Source: Liolophura sinensis (Eukaryota > Mollusca > Polyplacophora > Chitonida > Chitonidae). From it: 60,000 bases of DNA. Shown here one piece after another: positions 1-15,000 of this stretch. The notes beneath the pieces are model-generated. The model did not search any database. It had not been told where the DNA came from and saw only the letters and a program-made list of their open reading frames with translations. Numbering within the stretch: position 1 is the stretch's first letter; the number at the start of each line of letters is the position of its first letter. Location of the stretch: positions 64,890,984-64,950,983 of the forward strand of contig NC_088300.1 of NCBI RefSeq assembly GCF_032854445.1, in the 5' to 3' direction. The position numbers and the translations under genes were made by a program.

Positions 1-97
1 AACAGGCATCATACCATCGATGTTGTCTTCTCCAAGATCCCTTCTGAATCTCTGTTTGAAGCGGAATCAACCAGGCCAGGCTGGCCAAGTTGTCAAG
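1..97 (+). CDS. ZFYVE26: ZFYVE26 exon (first visible, truncated by window edge)
   Basis: The exon runs into the left edge of the window. It reads in frame from base 2 (TGIIPSMLSSPRSLLNLCLK and onward) to ...GQVVK and ends in phase 0 before a GTACTT donor at 98. Phase 0 matches the next exon, which opens with MFNMDGSPE. A second open frame through the same bases would hit a stop at the next exon. Confidence 0.8.
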
Positions 98-3000
98 GTA
101 CTTCATAATCTCCTTCTTCTGAGCTATGTGCTTTAAAGTCTTACGGCAGATACCTTTATTAGTTTTCTCCAATTCAGTTGGGTATTAAGTGTTGAGTTAT
201 AGCTTTATATCTTCAATTGATTAAAAGGCATATTTTGGAAAATATTTGAAGGAAGGATTTTTCTAAGAGTATATATATATGATCATTGTAGTGAGAAAGT
301 ATTGTAATTAAGAAATTTTATTTTGATAGTAATAATTTTATAATAATTCGTTTTCAATTTACAGATGTTTAACATGGATGGTAGCCCAGAAATAGCTGAG
401 GTGGCATTTTCAGCATTGTATTCAGAGGCTGTAAAAAAACTGCACAGTTTTGGCTCAAAATCAGGCCGTGAAATGGGCGGAGCTTCGGGAAAGTCTGGTC
501 GAATCAGCATGAAGATGTTAGCTAATGTGGCAGCTGCTGCCATGGCAACTGCATCTGTCTCCAGCATTACAGATGATTTGCTGTCATCTTCATCATTGCC
601 AGTGTTGCCGTCCCCACAAAATACAGAGACAGTGCCCATACAACTGACAGAGTTTTTCCATGCAGGAATTGTTCCATGTTTGGTTGTGGGAGATCTGACC
701 TTCACTGCATGCCACTCATGGGATCTATGCAATAATCTGCTTGAGATTACCAAAAGTTTGGAGGTCAAGGTCACTGTGACGGGAAACCCTGAAGTGAAAC
801 CTTCAGCAGACAAAAAGGGAGTGAAAGAGTTTAAACCAACTGGCCCTGTCCTTTTACTGGATCAGCTGCGAGAATTGGTTCAGTTTGCGTTGAACTGTCA
901 AAGCCCAGAGTCAACGACTGCCGACCAGATTTTGATGAGAAAAGTTATTGGATGCAGCCCTGAGTCTTGTTTACTGCTCTCCACTCATCCCATCAACACC
1001 TCAGGCTGCCGCAACCTGCTCGCCGCCATTGAAGTGCTGAAAAAAATGGTGGAGAAGGCCCAGTCAGTCCTGGTGATCAAGTCGGCAAGCCCCAAGCCAT
1101 CAAGGGAGAGAACCTCGTCTGAGTCTTCACTGGGAATGCTTCATGGCAGCCCACAATCCTTCAGTAAACAGGAACAGCCTGTGGTACACAATGCCATGAA
1201 ACTTCTGATCCATGCACTGGAGAAGCACATCCCAACAGGAGGCTTCATCCTGCACTTTATCAGGTCAGTTCATTTTAACTACAGTACAGTTAAGAAAAAA
1301 ATCATTTGGTTTGATTTTAGAAAAAATAGTTTTGAAAATTTACCATTACTGTATCGCACAAATTAATCATCTTTTTTTTTTTTAAAATCACAATAATTGT
1401 ATGTCATTACCTTTCTTCCACTGGGACACAGGTGATGCATGTTGAAACCTGACCTTCGACAATGAACTTGAAGTATAAATTCTCTAGGTAACAATAAAAA
1501 ATCTGATGAAGCTCATGTGGGCATGTGCTCAGTCTGATTTTGTTCAAAACCTCTTGTCTTCCATCAGTATTTGTACATCACAAGTTCATCAGTAACATGC
1601 CAAAGGTTTACACTGGCCATCTGGTTTCCTCCACCCATAACACTAAATACCATCATAAAACTGAAAAATTCCGGAATATAGCTTTAAACAGCAATTAAAT
1701 GAAGTAAATCAAATAAATAATATCTTCATGTCTTGGTTTTAGTACGGAATGTCAGTCTGCATAAAACAGATACAAAGAATTAATAAATTGTGACGTATGT
1801 CATTTTGAAACAGCCATATAATCAATCTGAAAATTTGTGTTTTTCAGGAACTTCACAGACAGTATCCCAGCTACCCGTAACTATCTGCTCAGCCTGTATG
1901 ACCATGTGAAGGAATTGGCCTTTCTCGTTGCTGAATGTGAGGCCAAATCAAAAGGTATAAAGATTAAACAGTACTACAATTTACTCAAAAGTAAATGTAT
2001 GTCATTACTTACATGCACCACTTGGTGTAGCTTTACACCAAGGACTTGTCTCTTATGCAGATGTAGTATTGCTGCTCATCTATCTTTTGTTGTTGAAACT
2101 TCAAAATTACTGGATGCAATGTTTAAGCTTTCACAAACATGACAAATAAAATATATTTAAGTAAATAATGGTAGAATACTTACATAGAAACAAAATGTTT
2201 CCACATTTAACTCATTCCTAATCCCAACATCAAACAGTGTTCAGGGATGTCTCTGTATTTGCACACGATGAAATTATTATTATGTTGTACATGATAAAGT
2301 GAGGACTAAGTTTTGCCATTTTTGTGTGTGTTACTACACACTCTCGAAAACATTTTCATTGTGCTCGTTCATATGTTTTTTTGCAGATGCTGTCGTAGTG
2401 CCAACAAATTATTTCAGAATGCTGGAGGAAGGACCTATAGTTACTCTTGGCAGACTTATGTTTGTTAAAAAGATGCAGCCAGCAAGGTATTGGCTTGTCT
2501 TTGTGTACAGGCAATTTATTTTCATCCTTTTCATAAATTTATGCAAACATAGTATTTGACTTTAAACCTTGTTTTGCACAATTTGTCTGATTCTGATCTT
2601 ATAAAGAATTTAACATTCTTTGAGGGGTCTTGAGAAGGTAGTATGGTCTCCTCTTGGAAAAATGTAAGTTTTGTCAACAGTGGTAATATTATATGATCTT
2701 AACTTGCCTGTCAAAATGCAACTATTTCAGACAAATTTATATGGCAAATACAGCCAATTTAGAAGGTTACTGCATTGTTTTCAATATATTTTACATTTTT
2801 ATTGAGAATTCAGGTCATCATTTTAATTGAATCTAGAATAAAAGTAAAATATTTTCTAAAAATTCTGATATTTTTCTAAGATCTGAAGAATTAATGGCTA
2901 GAAATGTAAATACATGTACTAATAGGCTGAGTGAACTGGTTTTTGTCAGAAATTGTCGAGAGGCTAAATTAATAATATCTTCATATCTTGGTTTTTTGTA

Positions 3001-6000
3001 GGCTTGAGAAAGTTGCTCAAAAGCTAAGTCTGAACCTGACCCACATCATAGTACGTAGCTGTTGTCCCAGGGTGCCCAGTAAGCATATGAGAGAGCTGCT
3101 CCCTCACCAGATGTCTGACAGTAAGTCACATACCAAATATTACACCACTTTCTAAGACGCCTGCATGAAAAGTTATTCATGATATTTTTTAAGGCCAAAA
3201 AAAAAGAAACAAAAAAAAACAACAAAAGCAAAATAGCAATGTTTGTAAATTCTGTATATCAGAAATAATAACTATTACATTCATTGTGTTTTTTTTATTT
3301 GTAAAATTATGCTTTACATAGGTTTAAATACCTATTAGCAATATTGATTGTTTACAGTTCATTATACACCTGATGGTCGTGTGGTACTAAATGAAGGATA
3401 TCAACAGTGCAACTCTCCCAGGCACCCAGAAATTGTGACAAGAAGTCTGCTGTCTAAACTAGTACAATTTATGCGAGGTATGTTTTTGTTGATTCCTAGT
3501 GCATGACTTTATTATAGCTTTTATAAAACTTTAGGCTGTGGGATTTTAATGGATATGTCTTCAGAGGCAGACTATGTAATTTCTTCTTACCATTGCTCAA
3601 AAGCTGTCTGCAAAGATTTTGAATGAAATGTAATGTAATACATGCAGCCAAAAAAGTTAAATTAAAATTTAAAAATTAAAAAAACTTAATAAATCCATGT
3701 GAAGTATTATGACTAAATGAAATGATAATTTGCATGTACTTTATATGTTTTTTGTTATGTTATGAGAGATGATTACAGATTCTTAAATCTACTGTTGACA
3801 TATATTGTAGAAGATCTATGAATTGTTTAAATATGAAAAAAGTGCTGATTTAAAGAAAAAAATGTTTAATGAGGCTTGTTTCTGAATTTATAGATATTGC
3901 ACAGAGGAACAATGCTCGTGGGATATTCACCTCAGCTTGTGCAGAAATTACTGTGCAGACGACAGAGTTTAATGAAATCTCTATGGCAACTCAGGAACTG
4001 AAATATGTCCAGCTTGACCTGTTGAAATCAAGAGAAGAGAAGATTTGTTTCTATGGCAACCTACAGAATTTATTAACCCTCCATTGCTACCTGTTCCATA
4101 CCCTAAAGCATGTAAATAATCGGGTAAAAGGAGTTATCATCAATGTGTTCTACATTTCTTGTAAATTTTATAGTGCCCAAATACACTGTATGATACATGA
4201 TGTGAACAGAGCAACATTCATACAGGATATCGTTTGAGATTCTTTCATGTATAAATGTTAAATGTTACGCGACCAGGTAAGTCATTATTATTATTATCTT
4301 TATTTTTTAAATTTATTTATTGTTTAATGTTTGTGCCAGCTATGTTGTCTGCTCATTATAAATTTCAATTTTTATTATCATGTCTGGTCTTTTATTTGAG
4401 GCTGAATGCTTCGTGTCTGATAGGGAAAAACAACACATGGTGCATATCTTCTATGTTTTTGTCATCAGGACTGGAAAGATGACCGTGGAATTTTGGACTG
4501 TGTGATTCAGTCCAATTCTGTGGCTTATTACATTGGACAGCTGGGAATTGTCAGGTAATGACACCTGAGTAGAATAAATGCTGAGACTTTCTCATATAGT
4601 GTATAAATGTTGCACATAAAATTGTGTGGCTTTTTTTTTGGCATGAAAATGTCGAGTGTAATTTGAAGGTGGAGTAATGTAAAATGAGGTCTGTGCTTCA
4701 CGGTTAACAGTCAAGCATTAAATGTGACATGTACTTAATACAAGCAGTCTGTCAATGCTTGAAAAAATTCAGATCAAATTTCTTGCCCATTTACTGTGCT
4801 TTTTTCTTTTGTGGTATGGAGAAAGATATCAGTTCTAGTGTTTCAGTAGACAAAATAATCATTCATAATCATTGTTATTGTTGTTCACAGTTTTATCTGG
4901 GATGTGAGATAAATAAATATCATGTACATTTTGATTACAGTTTGTTCGATCTAAAGTATGTGATAAACAGATGTGGACTGCACCCTCCGGCCATCTGGAG
5001 CAAACTTCTCAAGAGCAGGCTCTATGGTGAGATCAGAGTACATTGACAGAGGAAGTTTAAATAATTGTCATTTTCTGATGGCACCTGTATCAAAAACATT
5101 TGAGGATAAAAACATATAAAATATTTACCATATGCTGACAGTTCTTAAGTCAGGAGATTTGTCAGGTACCACTGGTTTATGCACTCGAGTTTATTCCTCT
5201 TACATGTACCATAATTTCTCAGATTTTGCATATGAGCAATTTTCAGCGAATTCATGCACATTTTCAATTTGATTTTGGACACAGAACTACATTGGTGGGT
5301 ATAGTATAACTTTATCAGTCTACACAGAATAATGTCTTCAGAATATGCTTGAATAAACACCTTGCAAACAAGCAAAAAGTTTGAAGAATTACAGTATACA
5401 CCTGTCACCAATCCTATACATGTAAATGGAAAATTGTTGACTACAGTCAAATAAATAAATAAATAAATAAATAAAAACTCTTGTGTTTTTGAGCTAAATG
5501 AGATCTGCCTCGGAGCTTGTCATTTTAGCAGTTATTTTGTAGAGTGGTTATTGTAGTTCTTCAACCTATTCAGATGTTCCAGCAAATTCTGAAGGCATTA
5601 CATGTATGCTGTGTAGATTGATAAATTGGCCAATCCAACCAATGTAGATGTGTTTCCAAAATCAAACTTAATATGTGCAAAAGCTGCACTGAAAGTTACT
5701 CTTTCATATGCGAAAAGGTTGAGGAATGAGGATATTGCCTATTTCAGTACAACAGGACCTGCAGAGAACTGTAATTGTCACAAGATCTCATATTTTCATG
5801 TTGCATTGATAAAGCCACTTACCTCTGTATTTTCCTCACTCAGCACTAGACCCTATGGATCCCTGGTTTCGGTTTGTGCCCCCTCCAGAGCCCCGCCTCC
5901 TTTTCGTCACCATGGATACATCAGTCTCCTCCCCACCTCTTCAGGTATGGCGGTGAAGTATACATCCTGACACCATCAGTTGTCTCACTGTTGGCTTACG

Positions 6001-9000
6001 GCAAGAGTGTAGGCAGTAAATATTTACTGTGATTCATTATGTGTTGTGTAGTGGCTCATGTTCATAATGTGATAAACCAGCAATTCACATATCAGTTTAT
6101 CTTATTGATCCACAAATAGACCATTATGCAAAAACCACACATACTCTGAATGAACTGAGATTACCCGTATATGTTTTGCATTAAGTCAGTGGTTTATTCA
6201 GTCCCACGATTCACTAAGAGGGGAACTGCAGTTTCCTCCACCCATCGTACAAGCGAAAAATTCTTGAGGCAAATTATTTCTTCAGGCCAGCTGTTTTTTC
6301 AGGCTATTCTTTTCAGGCTTGTCAGGCACCTGCTAAATGGCCTTGGTGTACTCTAGGCACTCATAAACCTCTACAGAATCACAGAACATTAAATTGAATA
6401 ACTAGATACATTATGATCATTGTTGTATTGATGATTTGTTTTGTGAAGATTCTGAGTCCAGATATGGTCCAGACCCAGCTCCATCAAGCCATGAAGGACT
6501 ACCTCAACATGACAGTCAGCATTGACCTTGACAAGAAACAGGTACGTTTGTACCTCACATAACTATCACCTGACATAATGCTCGATTATTTCACGTTTGG
6601 TGTCAAAAATGATAATAATGTATGATCAGTAATTTTAAGATAGCCTGTTACCTGGCTGGGTCCAATGGCAATATGCAGTATTTTTTATTTTTTTTTTTTT
6701 GAGGTTTGTATCCGATAGGGCCTGACCACGGTGGTTATTTCTCTTGTCCAGTTTTCGTTTGTTTGGCTGGGACTTTAAATCAGGAGGCTTGTCAGTTTTA
6801 GGTCACACCAACTTAAATTGTTGTTTTATGGGCAGAATAAATTTTTTGTCAATGTCAGATGAGGGTTTAAAAATTTAAAACAAAACTTAAATATCATCTG
6901 ATTTTTGGGAAATGTGGACTGCATGAGCAGTTTTTTCCTGTTGAAGACATATTTACATGGTACAATGTTAAACCCCCAAGCATTCATTCATTCATATTTA
7001 GTGTCAGTTCACCCCTAAAACAGAAAGTAAAACATGTGTTGTCTTAAAGTGGAAAATTGATGAGTTCAGCATTAAACACCAATGAAATATTCAGAAATTA
7101 AATCAGCTTGCAATATCCACCGTTTTCTAAACAGACTAATGTGTACATCAGTTGATGGCCATAATAAAAGAAACTATATATATATTTATTTATTTCTTGT
7201 ACTTTGTTGTCTTGTCAGGTGACCATCCCAGAGTTGTTGGTGTGGTACAGGCGTGATTTCTCCAGTGAGAAGGTGGACCAGTTTGATGCCCCTAACGAGG
7301 GCCTAGTAAACTTCATTTCCACCCAGGTAACAGGAAACACAGAGTCTGACCTGATACAGCTCTTACAGTTAGACCAGGTCCATGACTTCGGAGAGAACAT
7401 CGGTGAGTGAGTGTGCAAATATACAGATCCATCATTCATGTAATGTTTATAGTATATGCGTTTGTTTTACCGAAGTACATGTATAATATAAATAAACAAA
7501 TTGATAAAGCACATATTTTTGTTTTTGATTCCAAATGTTTTGGAAGGTCTTCAAAAACTGCCTTTTTAGATTGGGCACATGTTTTGTTCTTGCACAGTAC
7601 TGGTTGTAGAAATTTGGGCAAATAAATTATTCCAGAAAGAAAATGATGATGTGAAAAAAACAATAATTTCTAAAAATGAACATGATTTTGTGAGTGTTAG
7701 TTCATCAGACTAAAATGATGTGTAGTGGATATCAACATACTAATCATGTTTGAATATGGCCTTCAACTTTAATTTGTGTGGAAAATTAATTACTTAACAG
7801 CTTTACAAAGTAGTATCATTTCTGTGACTAGATGGAAGTGTTTTGTCTTGGCAGTGATCAGTCAATGTTCTACAATGTACGTGTTGTTTTAGATTCTACA
7901 GGAAGGAAAGAGCTACCATTCCTGGTCAAAGTTCAATGCTTCAACCATGACAGACAGGTCAATTTTGATTGGGAAATGTTCAAACGTGGAAGCCATCCTT
8001 TGGTGAAGACACACAGGCGTAGTATTTCATTACCTCCATCAATGGAGAGCTCTGAAGATCTGAGCTTGGGAAAGGACAACGAATCATCCACATACCAAAT
8101 GACCCCTGTAACGCTGGAATATGTGAAGGAAGATTCTCCCCTTTGTGCAACTCTTGTCAGTTTGATCTGCTCTGACCAACTGGATGACATAGAAGAACAT
8201 ATAGAAGATGACTATTTCGCTGAAAGCTCCCATAAGATGTACAAACGGACAATGTCAGATATCAGCTTGGTTGACATTCGCAGTTATCGATACCGTCGAC
8301 TCACTGATGACTATCCGATTCTAAAACGACATCTTTTAAATTTGGTCGTTCCTCTAGCTGCTGCTGAAGAACCCGACATTATTAAATCTGGTGATCCAAT
8401 TTTAAAATTTGTCACCAGTAGTATTAGTGACAAGGTCAAAGGTTGCATGTTGAATCTCCATGGCAACAGGGAGTACCAGACCTGTTTAGCAGCCATTTTG
8501 AATCAGCTTTTCGGATCGCGGGATTGGAAAGCAGTCCTAAACATTCTAACCTGTATTCCCATGATGCAACTCGATGACTCGCCTCATTTGAAAATTTTGT
8601 CCGATTTTGTGGTGTGCTGTGTTGCTACTACTTTGACTAAATCCAGCTCACTTTGCTCAGCAGTGGATGCCGATATTCTGTGCAATAGCATCAGACTTTG
8701 TCATAACATCAATCATCAGGCTAGGACAGCTTTGGCTTTGGCTAAGTTTCTCCCATTGGACGCCGCTATGACCCTCCTTGAGTACTGTCTGTCCAATAAG
8801 AATCTGTGCTCTCAACTGACAGAGGCTCTTCGTGCAAAAATGACAGAACTGAAAATCTATGATCAGGTGTGTGTAAAAACCTTCATATGTTGACTTCACT
8901 ACATTGTGTTACCATTTTTGATCTTGGAGACCAATGGATAAATGGGGACTTGCTGGCTTGCATGGTTAAATCTGCGACCATCAGACCCGTGAACAATGAG

Positions 9001-12000
9001 GTTGTATTCTAATCCAGCCCTCATTGTTTCAGCTGTGTCTTGAAGTCAGTAGGGTTGTCAGGTGCTTGTTGAAGGTCGGTGGTTTACTTCAGGCACCCTG
9101 ATGTCTCCCACCCACAAACCGGACATCAGTCACATAAGTGAACAATTTTTGAGACTATGTTGAACACTGATCAGTCAGTCAATCAGTCATTGGCAAGATT
9201 TTACAGTAGTTGTTAAGTAGCTAATCGATGGAGTCATCATGTATCAAATTTATGAATCTCAAACATCCACACACCTGAGTGTGTGGCAATATGAGATATT
9301 GGATTTGCTCTAATTTTTGGTGAATTTTGAGGATTCTTTCATGGTTTGAACCAAACTAGGTTGTTGTGGAGCTTTATAGCTATGTAGAATGTTTACTGTA
9401 TATGCTTAAAAATGTCCATAAAGATCAGAGAAATGTTAATTTTCCTGCCTCATCAAATATGTTGGCAATAATGAAACATGAATAGAATGTAACTAGATTT
9501 GTTCAAGGGGTGCACTCAGTCGTACAAAATGGGTTCTTAACTTTCAAATTATTTCCATTCCATGCAAAAAGATATCGGTGTGTGCCAGAAAACAGATTCA
9601 AGCTGTGGTAGACATAGCTGAGTCGGTTCTCCCCGTGCTGGGACAAAGACTGGATGATGCTGAGAAGCTAACACAGTATTTGGATTGGCGGAATGTGCAG
9701 AAAATGCGGGCTGGAGATGTCTTGAATCTTCTGATCCAGGTGGATGACTTTGACACGGCCAGAGCTTGGGCAGAGCTTCATAACATTTCACAGTCCAAAT
9801 ATCAGGTAAGTCCATGCTGGGGATAGAACTTGGTCATTCATTGCTGCTGAAAGAAAAAAAAATCTCACATGATGAATGTTGTTTGTATAAAATCATTTCT
9901 CTTGAGTGTTTGAGACAACAGTGAACTTGACGCCATTTCCAAAACATGTATTAGTTTCATTCAATATGTGGCCTTTAATAATGACATACGGGCACTCACA
10001 TTTGATTAGAATGGGATAAGATGGAAATTATTTAATATTTGGTAAACTAGAAATAATGTTCAAAACTACTGTATTGATGTTGGATTGAATTCAGATTGAA
10101 TGATTAAGCACTAGTATGTTTTTAAACCAGTTGGTGTTTAAAATGTATTTACATTGGATGAGATGAAAATTTATAAAAGGTAACACATCCAGCTTAAGGA
10201 GGGAGGTTTTTAATGCTTACTCTGAATTGAGAAGGATGCACAAAGTAGATGCAGAAAGGAGCAAACACAGCATTCTGCTCTCACTGTGATGTACATACAT
10301 GCGTGCTGAGGTAAGATACATGTAGATTACAAATTAGAGTGAGATCCATTTTCTTTTTCTCTTTTAGGAAATTGAACAAAAGTTTATCCTGTCATTACTC
10401 TCTCAGTCTCCGCCAAACACTACCAGGGCATTCAAGGTAGGTTATGCATGTTTGAAAATCTATTGAAATTGGTTGAAATGCTGAACATCATCTGTTACAT
10501 AGGAAGCACGATGTTGACCCATTACGTTATTGGCATCCAGTGTTCACAGGCATGTTAAAACTCAGTAATGAGCTTTAACTTGTGAAAATTATTCGAAAGT
10601 TGAACACCATTTGTAGATGACCGCTTTGGTGGCCTAATGGTTAAAACGTCCGCCTCGAAGTCAGGAGACCTTGGGATCAACCCTGGGTCGGGTCATACCA
10701 AAGATTTTAAAAATGGTACTTGCTGCTGTCTCGTTTGACGCTCAACACTGAGAGGCTAGCGCAAGGAAACAGGACTAGATGGCCAGGTGTCAGTATAATG
10801 TGACTGGGTGGGGTGTTGTGTCCGGTGTCGTCATTGGTGGCAACACTTTGGTAGTATGAACTCGTCATGCCTCAAGAAGACACAGCATGTGTACACACAC
10901 CTAATGACTCCTCGTCATCATATGACTGAAATAATGTTAAGCACCACGTGAAACCCTAAGCATACATACATACATGCATACATACATACATACATAGCAT
11001 TTGTAGATTTTAAACTTACCATGGTGTTACAGATTCATTAATTTTCATTTCATTAATTTTAATTTCATTAATTTTAATTTCATTTTTGTTTTGAAGAGCC
11101 TGGAGTCCATTTTGAAGACCAGTGATGACATGTGCTACACAATGTGTAAACAGCTGCTGGACATTGTCAGGGAATCAGCAAATGTTCTGTTTCTGACAAA
11201 CTTTGTGCTGAATCACCTGAGTAGTAAAATGTCAGACCAGACATCAGATAATTACAGATGTCTTAACATGGGTGCAAAGGTAAGGATTTTGCCAGTTCTT
11301 ACTTACTAGTGTAGGTATTGAATTATTTTATTCATTGGATTGGTGTTTTACGCTGTACTGAAGAATATTTCACTTATGCGACAGTGGTCAGCAAATATGG
11401 TGGGAGGAAAGTGCGCAGAGCGTGGAGGAAACCCCTGGTCATCCACAGGTAGTTGGCAAACCTTCCCATGTGCGACTGGAGAGGAAGCTAGCATGAGTTG
11501 GAATTGTATTCACAGTGAGCACATTGGTGAGAGGCTCCGAGGTCATTGCACTGCACTAGCATTCTAACCACTAGGCCCACAGAGGCCCCTGTAGATATTG
11601 AGTTCAAAATTTAAAAAAAATAGTAAAAAAATTATATACGTATGTGAATTGATGATACAGTAAGTGGTTATCAGGATAAATTGCGAGAAATTTTGATACA
11701 TTTGGTACATTTAATATCACACATTTCTCAGAGAGGTATATTTTATAGCATTACTTTGAAAGTTAACAGATGATTTGTTAAGGACCAAGGACTGGCCCGG
11801 ATAGCACAGTTGGTAGAGCGTCCGCTTCGGGACTGGTAGATCCAGGATCAATCCTTGACCTAAGACTTTAAAAGAGGAAGTTGTAACTTCCTCGCTTGGC
11901 ATTGAGCATGAAGGAGATAGTGTAACGACTGGTTGACCCGTATCAGTATAATGGCTCGGGCTGGGCGGCTTACTTGCCTTCGGTAAGTCGTCTCAGTGAA

Positions 12001-15000
12001 GCAGCACTAAATAAAAGAGCGGTGGAAATCCGTCCTGAAACAAGGAGGCACATTACACGTACATGCACCCTAATGATTCCTTCGTCGTCATATGACTGAA
12101 AAATTGTTGAGTACAACGTTAAACCCCAAGCACTCACTCACTCACTGTTAAGGACCAAGGATGTATAAACCAGGCAAGACCAGACTTTGTCTTGTGCCCT
12201 AAGCCACTCATGGCACCCCTACACCTATTTTGGGTTGTGATCAAGTAAAACTTGAACAAGCTTTATTGTGTAGATATGTGATTAATTTTCACAATCAAAT
12301 ACCCTTTTTTTCAGTCACTACTGAGTCTACCAGAGTCCATAAGAAGAGAGTATGAACACCTGATCACAGCTCCTAAACTCCTTCTTGAACAGCTCCTGAT
12401 GAACATGAAGGTGAGCCCTGCCATTTTATTTCCAACTGTTCTGTTCATGGACACACTGATGATAACATGGTATAGAAAAGGATAATTGAGGTGATTTTTG
12501 TTGCTGCTGCATTCTTTTTTTCATTTTTTGAAGTGGACAGGTGTTTGTGATGTTCATTTTATGGTGCCTGTGTTCACCGAGAATTTGACATCATCATGGT
12601 TTGGTGTTCGACCACTGTGTTCATTTTGTGATGGTTTGTGATGTTTTTTTTTATTAATTGATTGTGATATTTGTTTACAGGCAGATTTAGCAGGCCAGGT
12701 TTTTCGTTTGATCAAACTTGACTTCTGTAAGGTGATAAATTCAAGCCTGAGTCTTGACACTGAAGAATTTGATGAACTGTTGTCAAAGTATGGCACAAAA
12801 GCTATTGAATTTCCTGTTGTTCAAGTCACAGGGCAAGGTAGGAGTCAAAGCTGTAAATAATATTTAAAAAAAATACATTATGTAATATTGTTATCATTTG
12901 TATACTGTATTTTTTCAACCTTTTTGCATGTTTGCAAGGTGTTTATTCAAGCATATTCTGAAGGCATTTTTATGTGTTGACAGATAAAATTATACTTTTT
13001 GTGAAGTCCTGAAACTGGCCAGTCCAACCAATGTCTAATTTGTCAAATCAAATGTATGTATATAAATTGCACTGGAAGTTGCTCTTGCATATGCGAAAAG
13101 GTTGAGGAATTAAAGTACTGTCATAATCCTGTAGTGCTACACTTGGACTTTAATCCTTCATCTTGCAATCCATGGAAATAGTGAAATACACATACGTGTC
13201 AAAGGTAGTGAATGTTGTGTAATGCTTTATTTGAGTGACAAAATAAAATGTTTTTGTTTAAGTTTAAAAAATACTGAGTGAAAGAGTTGCAATGTATTGT
13301 GAACAATTCATGATGTGATTTCACAAAGTGAATATAACCACTGTATAATGTCCTTCTGACCACACAACCACATATCACAAAGCGTTTCTCCATGATATAT
13401 ATCTCTGAACAGAACTATGTGGCGGTTGTTGTTGCAGAAGAAGACCAGAGTCCATCGCGCTCCTCGCCTCACACTGCGGATGCTGACCCTAGCTCATTAC
13501 CCAAAGCCCCCTTTATGGAGTCCATGAGGGTGGGAAGCTCCAGGAGAAGCGTGGATTATTCTGGTGGGTACAATCACAGTCTGATTATAACCATAACCTG
13601 ACAGATGTCCTCAGTTTGGGGCTTACATTTATGATACAGGACAATCTGTCAGTTAAGTCAGGTGATGTGATGTTAGTGACCAATCACAGCTTGCCTTCAA
13701 ACAGCATGGCAGTCTGTCATTTATTGCTTTGAGATGCGAGGAGTAAGGAGGCACCCGATTGGCTGATCTTGAGTCCAGCAGAATTGCAATGGAGACTGCC
13801 TCAGGTTCTAAATATGAATGGACCAGTTTGAGAGAGCCTTTCATGATAATGCTGTATCTAGCCGAGTTTGAACAGTACTGTTAAACATAGTTTCATCATG
13901 TACTATATATATTCCATATATTCTCTCTGCTGTCTGACTTTTAGCCCTAATCCTGCCGATGCAGATTAGTTGATATTTTAAGTAGCAGTACTGAAATTCC
14001 ATGGGGAGACAAAAGGGGTACAAAATTTCATTAAAGGATGTACCACTTTAACATTAAGAATTACACATTTTTAATTAAAGACAACTTTAAGTTGAACTCT
14101 TTGCCATTCACACGGTTTTTTTTCTTTTTTAACAGCTTTGAGTGTGAATCGCTCCCTGTTGAGCTCCTCTCAAGGGGCCAGTCCAAACAGAAGGGCCTTT
14201 TCTCCACCCTCATCAAAGTCACCTCTGGCAAAGTTTGTGTTACCAGCTGACCCTCCGCCTAAGGAGAAGTGGGTGCCTGACTCAGCTGTCAGTGTCTGTA
14301 TGGTGTGTCAGATTGAGAGATTCAGTATGGTAAGACTGCAGCTGGTTATATAATACAATATATAGTTGTACATGTACCTCTCATGTACACCAGGTAAACA
14401 CCATTTATAGGGAACAGGAGGTAGGGTAAATTCCTCCACCCATAATACTCACTGCCATCATATAATTACCAAGCAAAAGGTGTGGTAAGAGGTGTCATGT
14501 GACATCCCCCATTGCTCAAGGTTTCCACAAACAATACACAAAAATGACAAATTGCAGTTGGAAATTGCGTGATTTATTGTCTGGGTTCCTTGTAATCCTT
14601 ATTAAATACTGTACATTATGAAACTGAAACTTTTTGTTTTATGCAGATTTTAGTGTCAAAGGGTTGCCTGTATATTTTAATAAATGTGGCCATTAGTACT
14701 CTTCCATAGCATCGCTAAATATTTTTTGATAACCGAGCTAAAGAAGGAGCAGATATGAGACGTCACTGATTTCTGGTCATACCCAGTGCAGTCTGCCTGG
14801 CCAAATAAAAAGCCTCGCACACTTCAAGTTCACATGCACAAAATCACCAAATTCTTCCTTATTGTCATACAAGTGTAAAATTCAGTCAAAAAATAAAATA
14901 ATAAAAGCAATTTACCTAAAGCAGGAAAAGACAAGCCCAAATCCTCACAGTAGCTGCAACATTCCTCATAGTCAACATTGTAATGCCCTTCATCAAGTGA

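Noticed and set aside
1-97. Alternative reading frame of the first exon (NRHHTIDVVFSKIPSESLFE and onward)
   Set aside because: It is open to the donor, but joined to the exon at 365 it reads a stop codon at once. The frame starting at base 2 joins in phase 0 and fits the family.
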